A program made the translations under genes and the position numbers. Of a stretch of DNA of 15,806 nucleotides, positions 1-6,443 are shown in pieces. The notes under the pieces were generated by a model. That model was not told where the DNA came from, searched no databases, and saw only the letters and a list, made by a program, of their open reading frames with translations. The stretch covers positions 1 to 15,806 of the forward strand of contig JAAKFL010000023.1 of the NCBI GenBank assembly GCA_011065065.1, read 5' to 3'. The stretch's first letter is position 1. Each line of letters begins with the position of its first letter. This stretch comes from Chlamydiota bacterium (GTDB lineage: Bacteria > Chlamydiota > Chlamydiia > Chlamydiales > SLFE01).

Positions 1-1
1 C

Positions 2-127
2 ACAATGACAAGAAATGAAATCTTGTTAGAATATGGCCTCAAATTTTTAACATCAGTTTTCGAAAATGGAACTTACAAAGTCATCGCATGCAAAGACGAT
101 GACATGCACATTCTCACTTATCAATAA
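2..127 (+). CDS. 3' end of an unidentified gene (partial) or a very short ORF
   Basis: The frame is open from the left edge of the window and stops at TAA 125-127. It encodes about 41 residues ending KDDDMHILTYQ. An ATG at position 5 could start a 40-residue peptide, but no ribosome binding site can be judged because the upstream sequence is missing. The stop codon overlaps the Shine-Dalgarno sequence of mutY (AAGGA at 126-130) and lies 9 nt before its start, which suggests one transcript with coupled translation. I do not recognise the family. Confidence 0.4.
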   Translation, partial: TMTRNEILLEYGLKFLTSVFENGTYKVIACKDDDMHILTYQ

Positions 128-136
128 GGAAACGAA

Positions 137-1180
137 ATGGAACAAGAAAAACTGGCTGAATGGTTTCAAAAAAACAAACGAGATTTTCCTTGGAGAAAAG
201 ATCTCTCACCCTACCACGTTTGGGTGTCAGAAGTGATGCTGCAACAAACTCTAGCACAAGTTGTGATCCCCTATTTTGAAAGGTGGATGCAATTATTTCC
301 AACAGTAGAAGATTTAGCAAAAGCGTCTTTAGAAACAGTCATCAAAGCTTGGGAGGGCTTGGGTTATTATTCGCGCGCACGAAACTTGCATGCTGGTGCG
401 CAGCAAATTGTGGCAGAATTTGATGGAAAAATTCCCGACAATGAAAATGAACTCAAGAAGATCAAAGGGATCGGAGACTACACTGCGGGGGCGATTTTAA
501 GTTTCGTCTTCCACAAAAAAGCGCCAGCAGTTGATGGCAATGTCATTCGTGTTGCGTCCCGTTTGATGGCCATTGATGATGACATCAGTCAACCAAAAAC
601 GGTGAAAAAAATTCGGGAGAATGTCGAAGATATGTTGCCCGAAGAAGAACCTTGGATTGTGATGGAAGCTTTGATTGAATTGGGAGCGATGATTTGTCGC
701 AAAAAGCCTTTATGTGACGAATGTCCTTTGAGACAACAGTGTCAGGCCTATTTGCAAGGTTGTGAACAAGAGCTTCCTTTTAAGTCACAAAAAATTCGTT
801 ATGAAAATTTATATCGCACTGTGTTTATTGTGAAGTGTGAGGACCATTATCTTTTACGAGTTCCGAAAAAAGGAGAAATCATGCAAGATTTGCATGAGTT
901 TCCTTATGTGGAAAATCGTTTAACGAAATCGAAAGCGGGTGATTATCTGAAATCGGAATATCAAATTGAGGCGACATATAAACAGAAGTTGAACATTGTG
1001 AAACATACATTCACACGGTATCGTGCGCAGCTTTTTCCCTTTATTTTTGAAACGAATAATATGGCCGAGGTTAACTCATTGAAATGGGTGTCCCGAAGTA
1101 AAATCGGTGATTACGCGTTTTCTTCGGGACATCGACGAATTCTTTCGGAATTAACTTCAGAAAGTTTTAGATATTTGTAA
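137..1180 (+). CDS. mutY: Adenine DNA glycosylase MutY
   Basis: Removes adenine mispaired with 8-oxoguanine in base excision repair. The 347-residue length matches the family. The N-terminal HhH-GPD domain has the catalytic Glu32 in SEVMLQQT, the GLGYYSRARNL motif (about 75-84), a helix-hairpin-helix near 107-121 (IKGIGDYTAGAI) and the catalytic Asp133 in AVDGNVIR. An iron-sulphur site is formed by Cys187, Cys193, Cys196 and Cys202. Its first spacing is C-X5-C, one residue shorter than the usual C-X6-C. The C-terminal Nudix-like domain (about 225-347) that senses 8-oxoG is present, but the FSH loop motif reads Phe292-Thr293-Arg294. AAGGA at 126-130, 6 nt before the ATG, supports this start. 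The last 70 nt overlap the opposing glycosyltransferase gene. The identification is secure. Confidence 0.96.
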   Translation: MEQEKLAEWFQKNKRDFPWRKDLSPYHVWVSEVMLQQTLAQVVIPYFERWMQLFPTVEDLAKASLETVIKAWEGLGYYSRARNLHAGAQQIVAEFDGKIPDNENELKKIKGIGDYTAGAILSFVFHKKAPAVDGNVIRVASRLMAIDDDISQPKTVKKIRENVEDMLPEEEPWIVMEALIELGAMICRKKPLCDECPLRQQCQAYLQGCEQELPFKSQKIRYENLYRTVFIVKCEDHYLLRVPKKGEIMQDLHEFPYVENRLTKSKAGDYLKSEYQIEATYKQKLNIVKHTFTRYRAQLFPFIFETNNMAEVNSLKWVSRSKIGDYAFSSGHRRILSELTSESFRYL

Positions 1181-1878
1181 AATGCTGTATTGGCATTATA
1201 CAAGGAAATTGTGAAGCCTTCGGCTCCACCAAGAAAGCCCCGTTTAATGAGATAACTTTTTAAAAACGTGAAAAACCCCCTGAAAAGGGCTTTTGAAAAG
1301 GATGAACGTTTTTTTCCTTTATGTTGTTTTGCATAAAGGTCAGAATATTTTTGCATTTTGTTCAGAAAATCTTCTGTGGAATCGTAAGGATAATGGATTG
1401 CGGGGTATTTTAACGACACCATTTGAAGACCGTCATCGATAACTTTTTCATGAACTTCGTCATGGGAATAGGATGTTTGATTTCGATTATAAAGACGGAC
1501 GACACGGTCGGGATACCATCCACACCATCGGATCCATTTTCCATTGTAATAGTTGTTTCGCGGAAATGAATAAACCGAATCGGGACTTAGTGACAGTTGT
1601 TGAATTTCATTTCTGAGTTCTGGCGTTAGTATTTCGTCGCTATCCAGGGCGAGGATCCAATCGTTTTTAGCGAGATTCGTGGCTTTATTGCGACACAACC
1701 CGAATCCTTCGAATGGCGCTTCGTGGACCACAACATTGGGATATTGTTTGGCTATATCAATGGTGTTATCGGATGAGCCGGTGTCGTACACAAGCACTTC
1801 GTCAAAGTCCTTGACAGAGTCAAGGACAGACCCAATCTTTTTTGCACTGTCTTTTGTGAGAATGGCAACTGTTATCAT
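1111..1878 (-). CDS. Family 2 glycosyltransferase, WaaE/KdtX-like (LPS core type)
   Basis: Predicted GT-A fold enzyme of glycosyltransferase family 2 that transfers a sugar from a nucleotide donor, probably onto LPS core or another envelope glycan at the cytoplasmic face. From the ATG at 1878 the protein has 255 residues. The N-terminus MITVAILTKD is the usual first strand of the family, YDTGSSDNT (31-39) is the nucleotide-binding loop, and ALDSDE (77-82) holds the DXD metal-binding motif. The segment WCGWYPDRVVRLYNR (118-132) followed by a His-Glu region and a basic amphipathic C-terminal helix (about 195-222) resembles WaaE/KdtX. The frame extends 18 codons upstream to 1932, but that part runs into the nonamer repeat and does not look like protein. 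No clear Shine-Dalgarno is visible. The 3' end overlaps mutY by 70 nt. The exact acceptor is unknown. Confidence 0.85.
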   Translation of the reverse strand: MITVAILTKDSAKKIGSVLDSVKDFDEVLVYDTGSSDNTIDIAKQYPNVVVHEAPFEGFGLCRNKATNLAKNDWILALDSDEILTPELRNEIQQLSLSPDSVYSFPRNNYYNGKWIRWCGWYPDRVVRLYNRNQTSYSHDEVHEKVIDDGLQMVSLKYPAIHYPYDSTEDFLNKMQKYSDLYAKQHKGKKRSSFSKALFRGFFTFLKSYLIKRGFLGGAEGFTISLYNANTAFYKYLKLSEVNSERIRRCPEENA

Positions 1879-1899
1879 AGTAAGGTTATTGTAACATAA

Positions 1900-1966
1900 G
1901 GACGAAAAGGACGAAAGGGACATAAACGACAAAAAAAATTATTTATCCTTTTCGTCCTTTTCGTCC
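1900..1966. repeat. Nonamer-based inverted repeat, 21-bp stem
   Basis: Positions 1900-1920 pair with 1946-1966 over 21 consecutive positions, 20 Watson-Crick and one G-U (1917:1949), around a 25-nt AT-rich loop (1921-1945). Each arm is a tandem of 9-nt units. On the plus strand GGACGAAAA (1900-1908) and GGACGAAAG (1909-1917) are followed by degenerate units at 1918-1926 and 1927-1935. On the minus strand two GGACGAAAA units run 1966-1949, followed by a degenerate one. It lies in the divergent spacer between the glycosyltransferase and hemB, ending 4 nt before the predicted hemB -35 box. It could be a mobile or expanding repeat, a regulatory site, or a hairpin in the glycosyltransferase leader. 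Its function is not known. Confidence 0.8.
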
Positions 1967-1969
1967 ATA

Positions 1970-1998
1970 TTGCGACAAAGCCCCGTTTCCGTTACAAT
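1970..1998 (+). promoter_or_regulatory. Predicted sigma70-type promoter of hemB
   Basis: A -35 box TTGCGA (1970-1975, 4 of 6 matches) and a -10 box TACAAT (1993-1998, 5 of 6 matches) are separated by exactly 17 nt. The transcript would start near 2005 and give a leader of about 25 nt ending in a strong Shine-Dalgarno, AAAGGAGA (2015-2022), 6 nt before the hemB ATG. The inverted repeat ends just upstream, so it would not be part of the hemB mRNA. Prediction from sequence only. Confidence 0.55.
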
Positions 1999-2028
1999 TA
2001 AAATTCTTATTTTCAAAGGAGACCCGTC

Positions 2029-3036
2029 ATGACCCAAACATTACTTGAAACACCAGAATACCTCGTCCGCCGCCCCAGAAGAAACCGTAAGGACTCATCT
2101 ATTCGCTCCCTCATCCAAGAAACACGGTTGCATCCTTCGAACCTGGTCGCCCCACTGTTCATCATTGAAGGACAAAACGAAAAACAAGCACTTCCCTCTC
2201 TCCCCGGAGTCTACCGCTATTCCGTCGATTTTCTGATTCAAGAAGTTCAAGAACTCTACCAACTCGGAATCCGCGCAGTGGATCTTTTCCCCATCATCCC
2301 ACCCGAACGGAAAGATCCCTTTGGCTCCGAATCCCTCCGCCCCGGCAACCTTCTTCAAACGACACTCGAAGCGCTAAAACGTGAAATCCCCGAAATGTGC
2401 CTCATGGTGGATATCGCTCTTGACCCTTACACCGACCATGGTCATGATGGCCTCGTAACAGAAGAGGGCGAGATCGATAACGACACCACATTAGATGTCC
2501 TCGCGGAGATGTCCCTCAACGCTGCCGATGCCGGAGCCGATGTGATCGCCCCAAGTGATATGATGGACGGGCGTGTTGCTCACATTCGACATAAACTGGA
2601 TTCCTATGGCCATACAAACGTCAATATTCTCTCATATGCAGCCAAATATGCCTCTGCTTTATATGGCCCTTTTCGGGATACACTGGGATCAGGGCTCAAA
2701 AAAGGAGACAAAAAGTCTTATCAAATGAACCCTGCAAATGTCCGGGAAGCCCTGATTGAATGTACACTCGATGAACTGGAAGGGGCCGATTTTCTGATGA
2801 TCAAACCTGCGCTTTCTTACCTCGATGTAATCGCTAAAGTGCGAGAACAGACAAACCTTCCAATTGCAGCATTTCATGTGAGCGGAGAATACGCGATGGT
2901 TCTCGCAGCGGCCGAAAAGGGATGGTGTGATGCCGATAAGGTGCTCTGGGAGCACCTGACAGCGATCAAAAGAGCGGGTGCCGATTTTATCTTAACTTAT
3001 GCAGCAAAAGGTTTTGCGAAAAATTTGTTAAACTAA
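2029..3036 (+). CDS. hemB: Porphobilinogen synthase (delta-aminolevulinate dehydratase) HemB
   Basis: Condenses two 5-aminolevulinate molecules to porphobilinogen in cytoplasmic haem biosynthesis; active as a homo-oligomer. The 335-residue TIM-barrel protein carries both substrate lysines: Lys206 in SYAAKYASALYGPFR and the Schiff-base Lys259 in MIKPALSYLD. The metal-site region reads DPYTDHGHDG (132-141) without the cysteine cluster of zinc enzymes, so it belongs to the Zn-independent, Mg-responsive type seen in Pseudomonas and plants. The start is fixed by AAAGGAGA 6 nt upstream. The gene has its own predicted promoter and faces the ankyrin gene tail-to-tail across a 51-nt spacer in which I see no terminator. 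Local GC content is high (37 of 60 bases at 2521-2580), in sharp contrast to that neighbour. Confidence 0.97.
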   Translation: MTQTLLETPEYLVRRPRRNRKDSSIRSLIQETRLHPSNLVAPLFIIEGQNEKQALPSLPGVYRYSVDFLIQEVQELYQLGIRAVDLFPIIPPERKDPFGSESLRPGNLLQTTLEALKREIPEMCLMVDIALDPYTDHGHDGLVTEEGEIDNDTTLDVLAEMSLNAADAGADVIAPSDMMDGRVAHIRHKLDSYGHTNVNILSYAAKYASALYGPFRDTLGSGLKKGDKKSYQMNPANVREALIECTLDELEGADFLMIKPALSYLDVIAKVREQTNLPIAAFHVSGEYAMVLAAAEKGWCDADKVLWEHLTAIKRAGADFILTYAAKGFAKNLLN

Positions 3037-3087
3037 CCATTTAAATATTAACCGACTTACGATCGTCCAATCGCGGGAGCTTTCACG

Positions 3088-3774
3088 TCAGCCCAAAGAG
3101 CAAACATTAATAAATTCTTTCATTTTTGATTTTTTTGTCCAATCCTTAGCTGTGTAAGCCGTTTCATATTTTGCAAATACACGCTGAACTTCTGTAGATT
3201 TTTTATATTTTTCTTTAACCATCTTAACTCTACTCTCAAATTTAGGTGCCAAGTCGGTACGAGCTTTATTTTTTAGTAATAGATCAAGCACAAGAATATT
3301 TTCCTCCAATATGCAAGCATGAAGCGGTGTTACACCAGATTTAAAAAGATTTATATTCGCTCCTCTTTTAATAAGAAGACGTGCTATTTTTGCAGAATCT
3401 TTTCCTTTGGAATAAGCGGTCACATGCAATGGGCTGAAATGTGGTTTTTGACAAAACTCCATATCAACACCCTGATCTAGAAGATATTTCATGGCAACAT
3501 AGTTATTTTTTTTTGCTAAACTATAAAGAATACCCTTCTTATATCCATGCTTATCAAATAGAAGTTGAGCAATTTTAAAGTTTTTTTTCTGACATGCAAG
3601 AAATAAAGAATCATTCGATTTAACATTCAAATCTAACAATCGCCTTACAAAATCGATATCGCCTGCCTTCACTGCATTATTCAACACCCTGGCTCTCTCT
3701 TGATCCTTTAATCCATAAACATATGTTTTGAAAGCAAAAGGGTTATCTTCTGAAAGCTCTGAAATCTTATTCAT
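3088..3774 (-). CDS. Ankyrin-repeat protein of unknown target
   Basis: A 228-residue protein with about four to five ankyrin repeats between residues 30 and 175. The clearest are 113-143 (SPLHVTAYSKG, then ARLLIKRGANIN) and 146-175 (GVTPLHACILEENILVLDLL); earlier repeats at about 34-52, 57-80 and 84-105 are degenerate. A lysine-rich helical tail follows. There is no signal peptide or membrane segment. The start at 3774 is supported by AAGGAG 7 nt upstream; a longer frame to 3972 would overlap the preceding gene and lacks support. The gene is clearly AT-rich (15 of 60 GC at 3481-3540, 17 of 60 at 3541-3600). Ankyrin proteins of intracellular bacteria often bind host proteins, so an effector role is possible but unproven. 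It lies 58 nt after the secretion operon and seems to have its own promoter. Confidence 0.85.
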   Translation of the reverse strand: MNKISELSEDNPFAFKTYVYGLKDQERARVLNNAVKAGDIDFVRRLLDLNVKSNDSLFLACQKKNFKIAQLLFDKHGYKKGILYSLAKKNNYVAMKYLLDQGVDMEFCQKPHFSPLHVTAYSKGKDSAKIARLLIKRGANINLFKSGVTPLHACILEENILVLDLLLKNKARTDLAPKFESRVKMVKEKYKKSTEVQRVFAKYETAYTAKDWTKKSKMKEFINVCSLG

Positions 3775-3803
3775 TTTACAACTCCTTGTTTTATAAACAT
3801 TTA

Positions 3804-3831
3804 AGTATACAAGCGAAAAATTTAATGACCA
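3804..3831 (-). promoter_or_regulatory. Predicted promoter of the ankyrin gene
   Basis: On the minus strand a -35 box TGGTCA (3831-3826, 4 of 6 matches) and a -10 box TATACT (3809-3804, 5 of 6 matches) are 16 nt apart. The -35 box begins right after the stop codon of the preceding gene (3835-3833). Transcription would start near 3797, about 23 nt before the start codon. This suggests that the ankyrin gene can be expressed separately from the secretion operon. The region is AT-rich, so a chance match is possible. Confidence 0.4.
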
Positions 3832-3832
3832 G

Positions 3833-4729
3833 TTATTTTTTAGGTCTACTGAGAGATGTCTCAAATGTGACAATACCCGCAGGCATATCGGAAGGTAATT
3901 TATTGCGAAATTGTTGCTCAAATGTGTCATTGAGCTCGCTACGCACTTGATCACGACGATCTTTCGGTACATTATTTAGCTGTTTATGCAATTCTGATCG
4001 TTCCACCATAATCGCTTCCACAACACTTTCATCTTGAAAAATTGCTTGGAGAAGGGGTTTTGAGGCCAACCAAACGCGGTATGGCTTTTCAGTTTTCCCA
4101 TCCACTCCTACAAAATCAATGAGATTCGGATAGTACTCAACTTTTTTCTGAACATCTTTAACTTTTTTTGATTCACAGTCATATAAAATACTTTCAGGCG
4201 TTTGAATCTGTTTCAACATTTGTGCAAAAAATAAATTCAATTCGGGATCATCCAATTGAATATTCGCTAAGTGTTTCGCTTTTCCGATTCCCTTACCCTG
4301 TTCATCAAGTCGTTTAAGCGCCCGCACTACGGCTTGCCACAGTTCATTAACGGCGTCAGGTCGCTTTTCTTCGAATTCTTGAAAAAATGGGCGATCCGCA
4401 TAAATGTTTTCTATCAGCCGCCGAATGATTCCATTGTGCGCATTTAAAAGGGCACTTTTTTCATTTGTGGTGGGGTCTTGCAAAAAGACATTGAGATTCA
4501 CTTTACTCAGAGCATTGATTTTGATCCAGTTATCTCTACTCTCACCTGGCACTTCGTTTTTGTCATATAACTCTTCTTGTAAGAGATTAAGACTATCTCG
4601 TGACCGATTTTGCATGTAACAAACGTATTCTCTCCGAATAGTTCCCCGAACAAGAAAATTCTGCAATTGGCTATAGGTGATAATGGCCAGCAACATGAGA
4701 ATGGAAAAGACTATCGGCAATACGTTCAT
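3833..4729 (-). CDS. Single-pass membrane protein in the gspK position of the T2SS operon
   Basis: A 298-residue protein with one N-terminal hydrophobic segment (residues 3-21), then RGTIRREY and a largely helical, charged domain that should lie in the periplasm. Place in the operon (after gspJ), size and a single N-terminal helix without Glu at +5 fit the tip pseudopilin GspK, which also lacks that Glu. However, only Met-Asn precedes the helix, so there is no basic prepilin leader and no cleavage motif; it may simply stay anchored by its N-terminus. Its ATG overlaps the gspJ stop in an ATGA arrangement, which suggests coupled translation. There is no recognisable catalytic motif. It could instead be a lineage-specific protein unrelated to GspK. 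Confidence 0.75.
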   Translation of the reverse strand: MNVLPIVFSILMLLAIITYSQLQNFLVRGTIRREYVCYMQNRSRDSLNLLQEELYDKNEVPGESRDNWIKINALSKVNLNVFLQDPTTNEKSALLNAHNGIIRRLIENIYADRPFFQEFEEKRPDAVNELWQAVVRALKRLDEQGKGIGKAKHLANIQLDDPELNLFFAQMLKQIQTPESILYDCESKKVKDVQKKVEYYPNLIDFVGVDGKTEKPYRVWLASKPLLQAIFQDESVVEAIMVERSELHKQLNNVPKDRRDQVRSELNDTFEQQFRNKLPSDMPAGIVTFETSLSRPKK

Positions 4730-5409
4730 GGGTAATTCACCGGGGTGCTGGTGTTTGATAATAGAAAGGCATACTCAATAGGTTCTTCTCGATCTTTGAT
4801 CTTCACAAGGATCCTGATGAGTGCCGGCAAATCTTTTTCTTCAGATGACCAAGAAGGAAGATCCTTGTCGTAATCTCCGACAACTCTCTCCGGATCAATC
4901 CGCAATCTCTTTTTTTCAGGGGGTATCGGTTTATAAAAAATAAAATCTAATTTTTCAACATTCTCTTGCAACACTTCCGTTCGCATCGGAGGATCAGGAT
5001 CGGGAGATCGTTTAGGAGCCGGCCAAGTCAGAAGAACCAGCCGTTCATGTTGATCCACAAACAGCTTTCCCAAAACTTCATTCGAAAATAGCGAACCAGC
5101 GCCTGTTCCATTATCATACGTAAAAATTAAGCTTTGTGATTTCTCTTCGAAAATCTCCGCTGGCTTTGTAAAAAAGTAGATCCCCACATTTTGCGTGTCT
5201 TGACCCGGATTGAGAGTTGTTGGGATGATCTGATTGAGCCGGTATTGTGTATAAAGAAACTGAAAGTTTTTCTGCAGAGCTTTTTGAATGGTGACTTGTG
5301 CCCGCGTTGACTGCTCATAGTAGCCCAAAAGGGCCGTCAAAAGAATAGACATCAGCCCTATGGCAATCAATAATTCTAGTAATGTGATACAACGTTTACT
5401 CTTCTTCAT
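4726..5409 (-). CDS. gspJ: GspJ-like minor pseudopilin
   Basis: Predicted minor pseudopilin of the T2SS, expected to help form the pseudopilus tip with the H, I and K proteins. The 227 residues begin with a short basic leader followed by ITLLELLIAIGLMSILL, a typical pilin helix with Glu12 at the +5 position. The residue at -1 is Cys7 instead of Gly. The C-terminal part has the GspJ-like pattern of a strand KLDFIFY, a Trp (LPSW) and an LPALIRILVKI strand. An Asp/Pro-rich stretch (RSPDPDPP) lies in the middle. The start overlaps the gspI stop by 14 nt and the stop overlaps the next start by 4 nt. Assignment to J rests on this pattern and gene order. Confidence 0.8.
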   Translation of the reverse strand: MKKSKRCITLLELLIAIGLMSILLTALLGYYEQSTRAQVTIQKALQKNFQFLYTQYRLNQIIPTTLNPGQDTQNVGIYFFTKPAEIFEEKSQSLIFTYDNGTGAGSLFSNEVLGKLFVDQHERLVLLTWPAPKRSPDPDPPMRTEVLQENVEKLDFIFYKPIPPEKKRLRIDPERVVGDYDKDLPSWSSEEKDLPALIRILVKIKDREEPIEYAFLLSNTSTPVNYP

Positions 5410-5860
5410 TCACCACCAATTCTTGTTCTTTCTCCACAAACAGTTCATAAAAGAAATTTAAAGGTTTTCCTTCTTTGGGTGTCATGGTGATCCAAACCGG
5501 AAACAAAGCGAATTGCGGAGGCTTTCCACTAGGTTTTGTCTGTGGTTTCCCAAAACGATAGGTCATTTCGTATGGCCAATTCTTCGTTAAGGTCACCCCT
5601 TTTAATAAATCTTGTCCTACGGGAACAGCTTCTCGATTTTGAAGTTGTTCCCAAGTGATTCGATTTTGATACATCTGTTGAGCGATATTCACAAAAATAA
5701 TATTGGCAATGCGGTCCGATTCGATTTCATCTAAAAATAGTCTTTCTGAGCGAATCATCATCAATTGTGGAGCTAATAATGGAAATGCACAAAGAGCCAC
5801 AAGTGCTAATGCAATGAGAACTTCTAAGAGTAAGATGTGACGTTTAGTTTTTCTGAGCAT
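5396..5860 (-). CDS. gspI: GspI-like minor pseudopilin
   Basis: A 154-residue predicted minor pseudopilin. The N-terminus is a basic leader (MLRKTKR) then His8, and the pilin helix ILLLEVLIALALVALCAF with Glu13 at +5; the LLEVLIALA wording is typical of GspI. His replaces Gly at -1. The body is strand-rich with several aromatic residues (NWPYEMTYRFG), as expected for a pseudopilin head. Start 5860 was chosen because it places the helix directly after a short leader; GGGAGG lies only 3 nt before it, which is closer than usual. It overlaps gspH by 17 nt upstream and gspJ by 14 nt downstream. The I assignment comes from order and the N-terminal sequence. Confidence 0.75.
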   Translation of the reverse strand: MLRKTKRHILLLEVLIALALVALCAFPLLAPQLMMIRSERLFLDEIESDRIANIIFVNIAQQMYQNRITWEQLQNREAVPVGQDLLKGVTLTKNWPYEMTYRFGKPQTKPSGKPPQFALFPVWITMTPKEGKPLNFFYELFVEKEQELVVNEEE

Positions 5861-6443
5861 CGGCCTCCCGCATCTCTCTAACTTGTCTGGGATAAAATTT
5901 TTCGCGCTCAATTTCTTTATCTTCAAACATCTCGTCATCGGTCACTTTAATAGAATGGGGATACCCATTCAGGACAATCGTCTTTCGTAAGGGTCCTTGA
6001 GTGTTGATGGAATCGTATCCGGATAGAATTATAGTCCCTTTTGGAATGGCATGAGCGATAGCAGAAAAGACGAGAGTGATTTTACCGATATAACGTTCCT
6101 CTTCGGCAGTCACCCAAGCCGCTGATTTAATCCCTTCAATATTGGGATTAGCATTGAGTATTCTTCCCAGTCCTCGATTCGTCGGTGTCTCTGATTCCAT
6201 CGTCGTTTTGAGAACACTCCCCTCTTGTTCGAAAACAATCTTGACGTTTTCATTGTGAATCAACATCGTTTCTAAGGCAGCTTGTAATTTTTGTTGCACC
6301 AAAGAGACACCAGAGCGAAATTGTTGATCACGACGCATCTTCACGATATTGAAACCGACGACTCCCGCCACCATGGAGATAATGGCAAGAACAATCATAA
6401 TTTCAATTAGCGTGAAAAAACGTCTATTCTTCTTGAGAGTCAT
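5844..6443 (-). CDS. gspH: GspH-like minor pseudopilin
   Basis: A 199-residue predicted minor pseudopilin. The leader MTLKKNRR is followed by Phe9 at -1 and then FTLIEIMIVLAIISMVAG, a classic type IV pilin helix with Glu14 at +5. After the helix comes a basic segment (VKMRRDQQFR) and a strand-rich head, as in the GspH/FimT group. The frame is open to 6551, but that extension lies wholly inside gspG and would put 36 residues before the leader, so I chose ATG 6443. A GGGAG lies 11 nt upstream. The gene overlaps the gspG end by 20 nt and the gspI start by 17 nt. The subunit letter is inferred from order. Confidence 0.78.
   Translation of the reverse strand: MTLKKNRRFFTLIEIMIVLAIISMVAGVVGFNIVKMRRDQQFRSGVSLVQQKLQAALETMLIHNENVKIVFEQEGSVLKTTMESETPTNRGLGRILNANPNIEGIKSAAWVTAEEERYIGKITLVFSAIAHAIPKGTIILSGYDSINTQGPLRKTIVLNGYPHSIKVTDDEMFEDKEIEREKFYPRQVREMREADAQKN

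Noticed and set aside
3037..3087. Bidirectional terminator between hemB and the ankyrin gene
   Set aside because: Only a short palindrome ACGATCGT (3059-3066) is present; there is no stable stem with a T run.
3775..3972. Extension of the ankyrin gene upstream to 3972
   Set aside because: It would lie largely inside the preceding gene in another frame and across its predicted promoter. The ATG at 3774 has AAGGAG 7 nt upstream.
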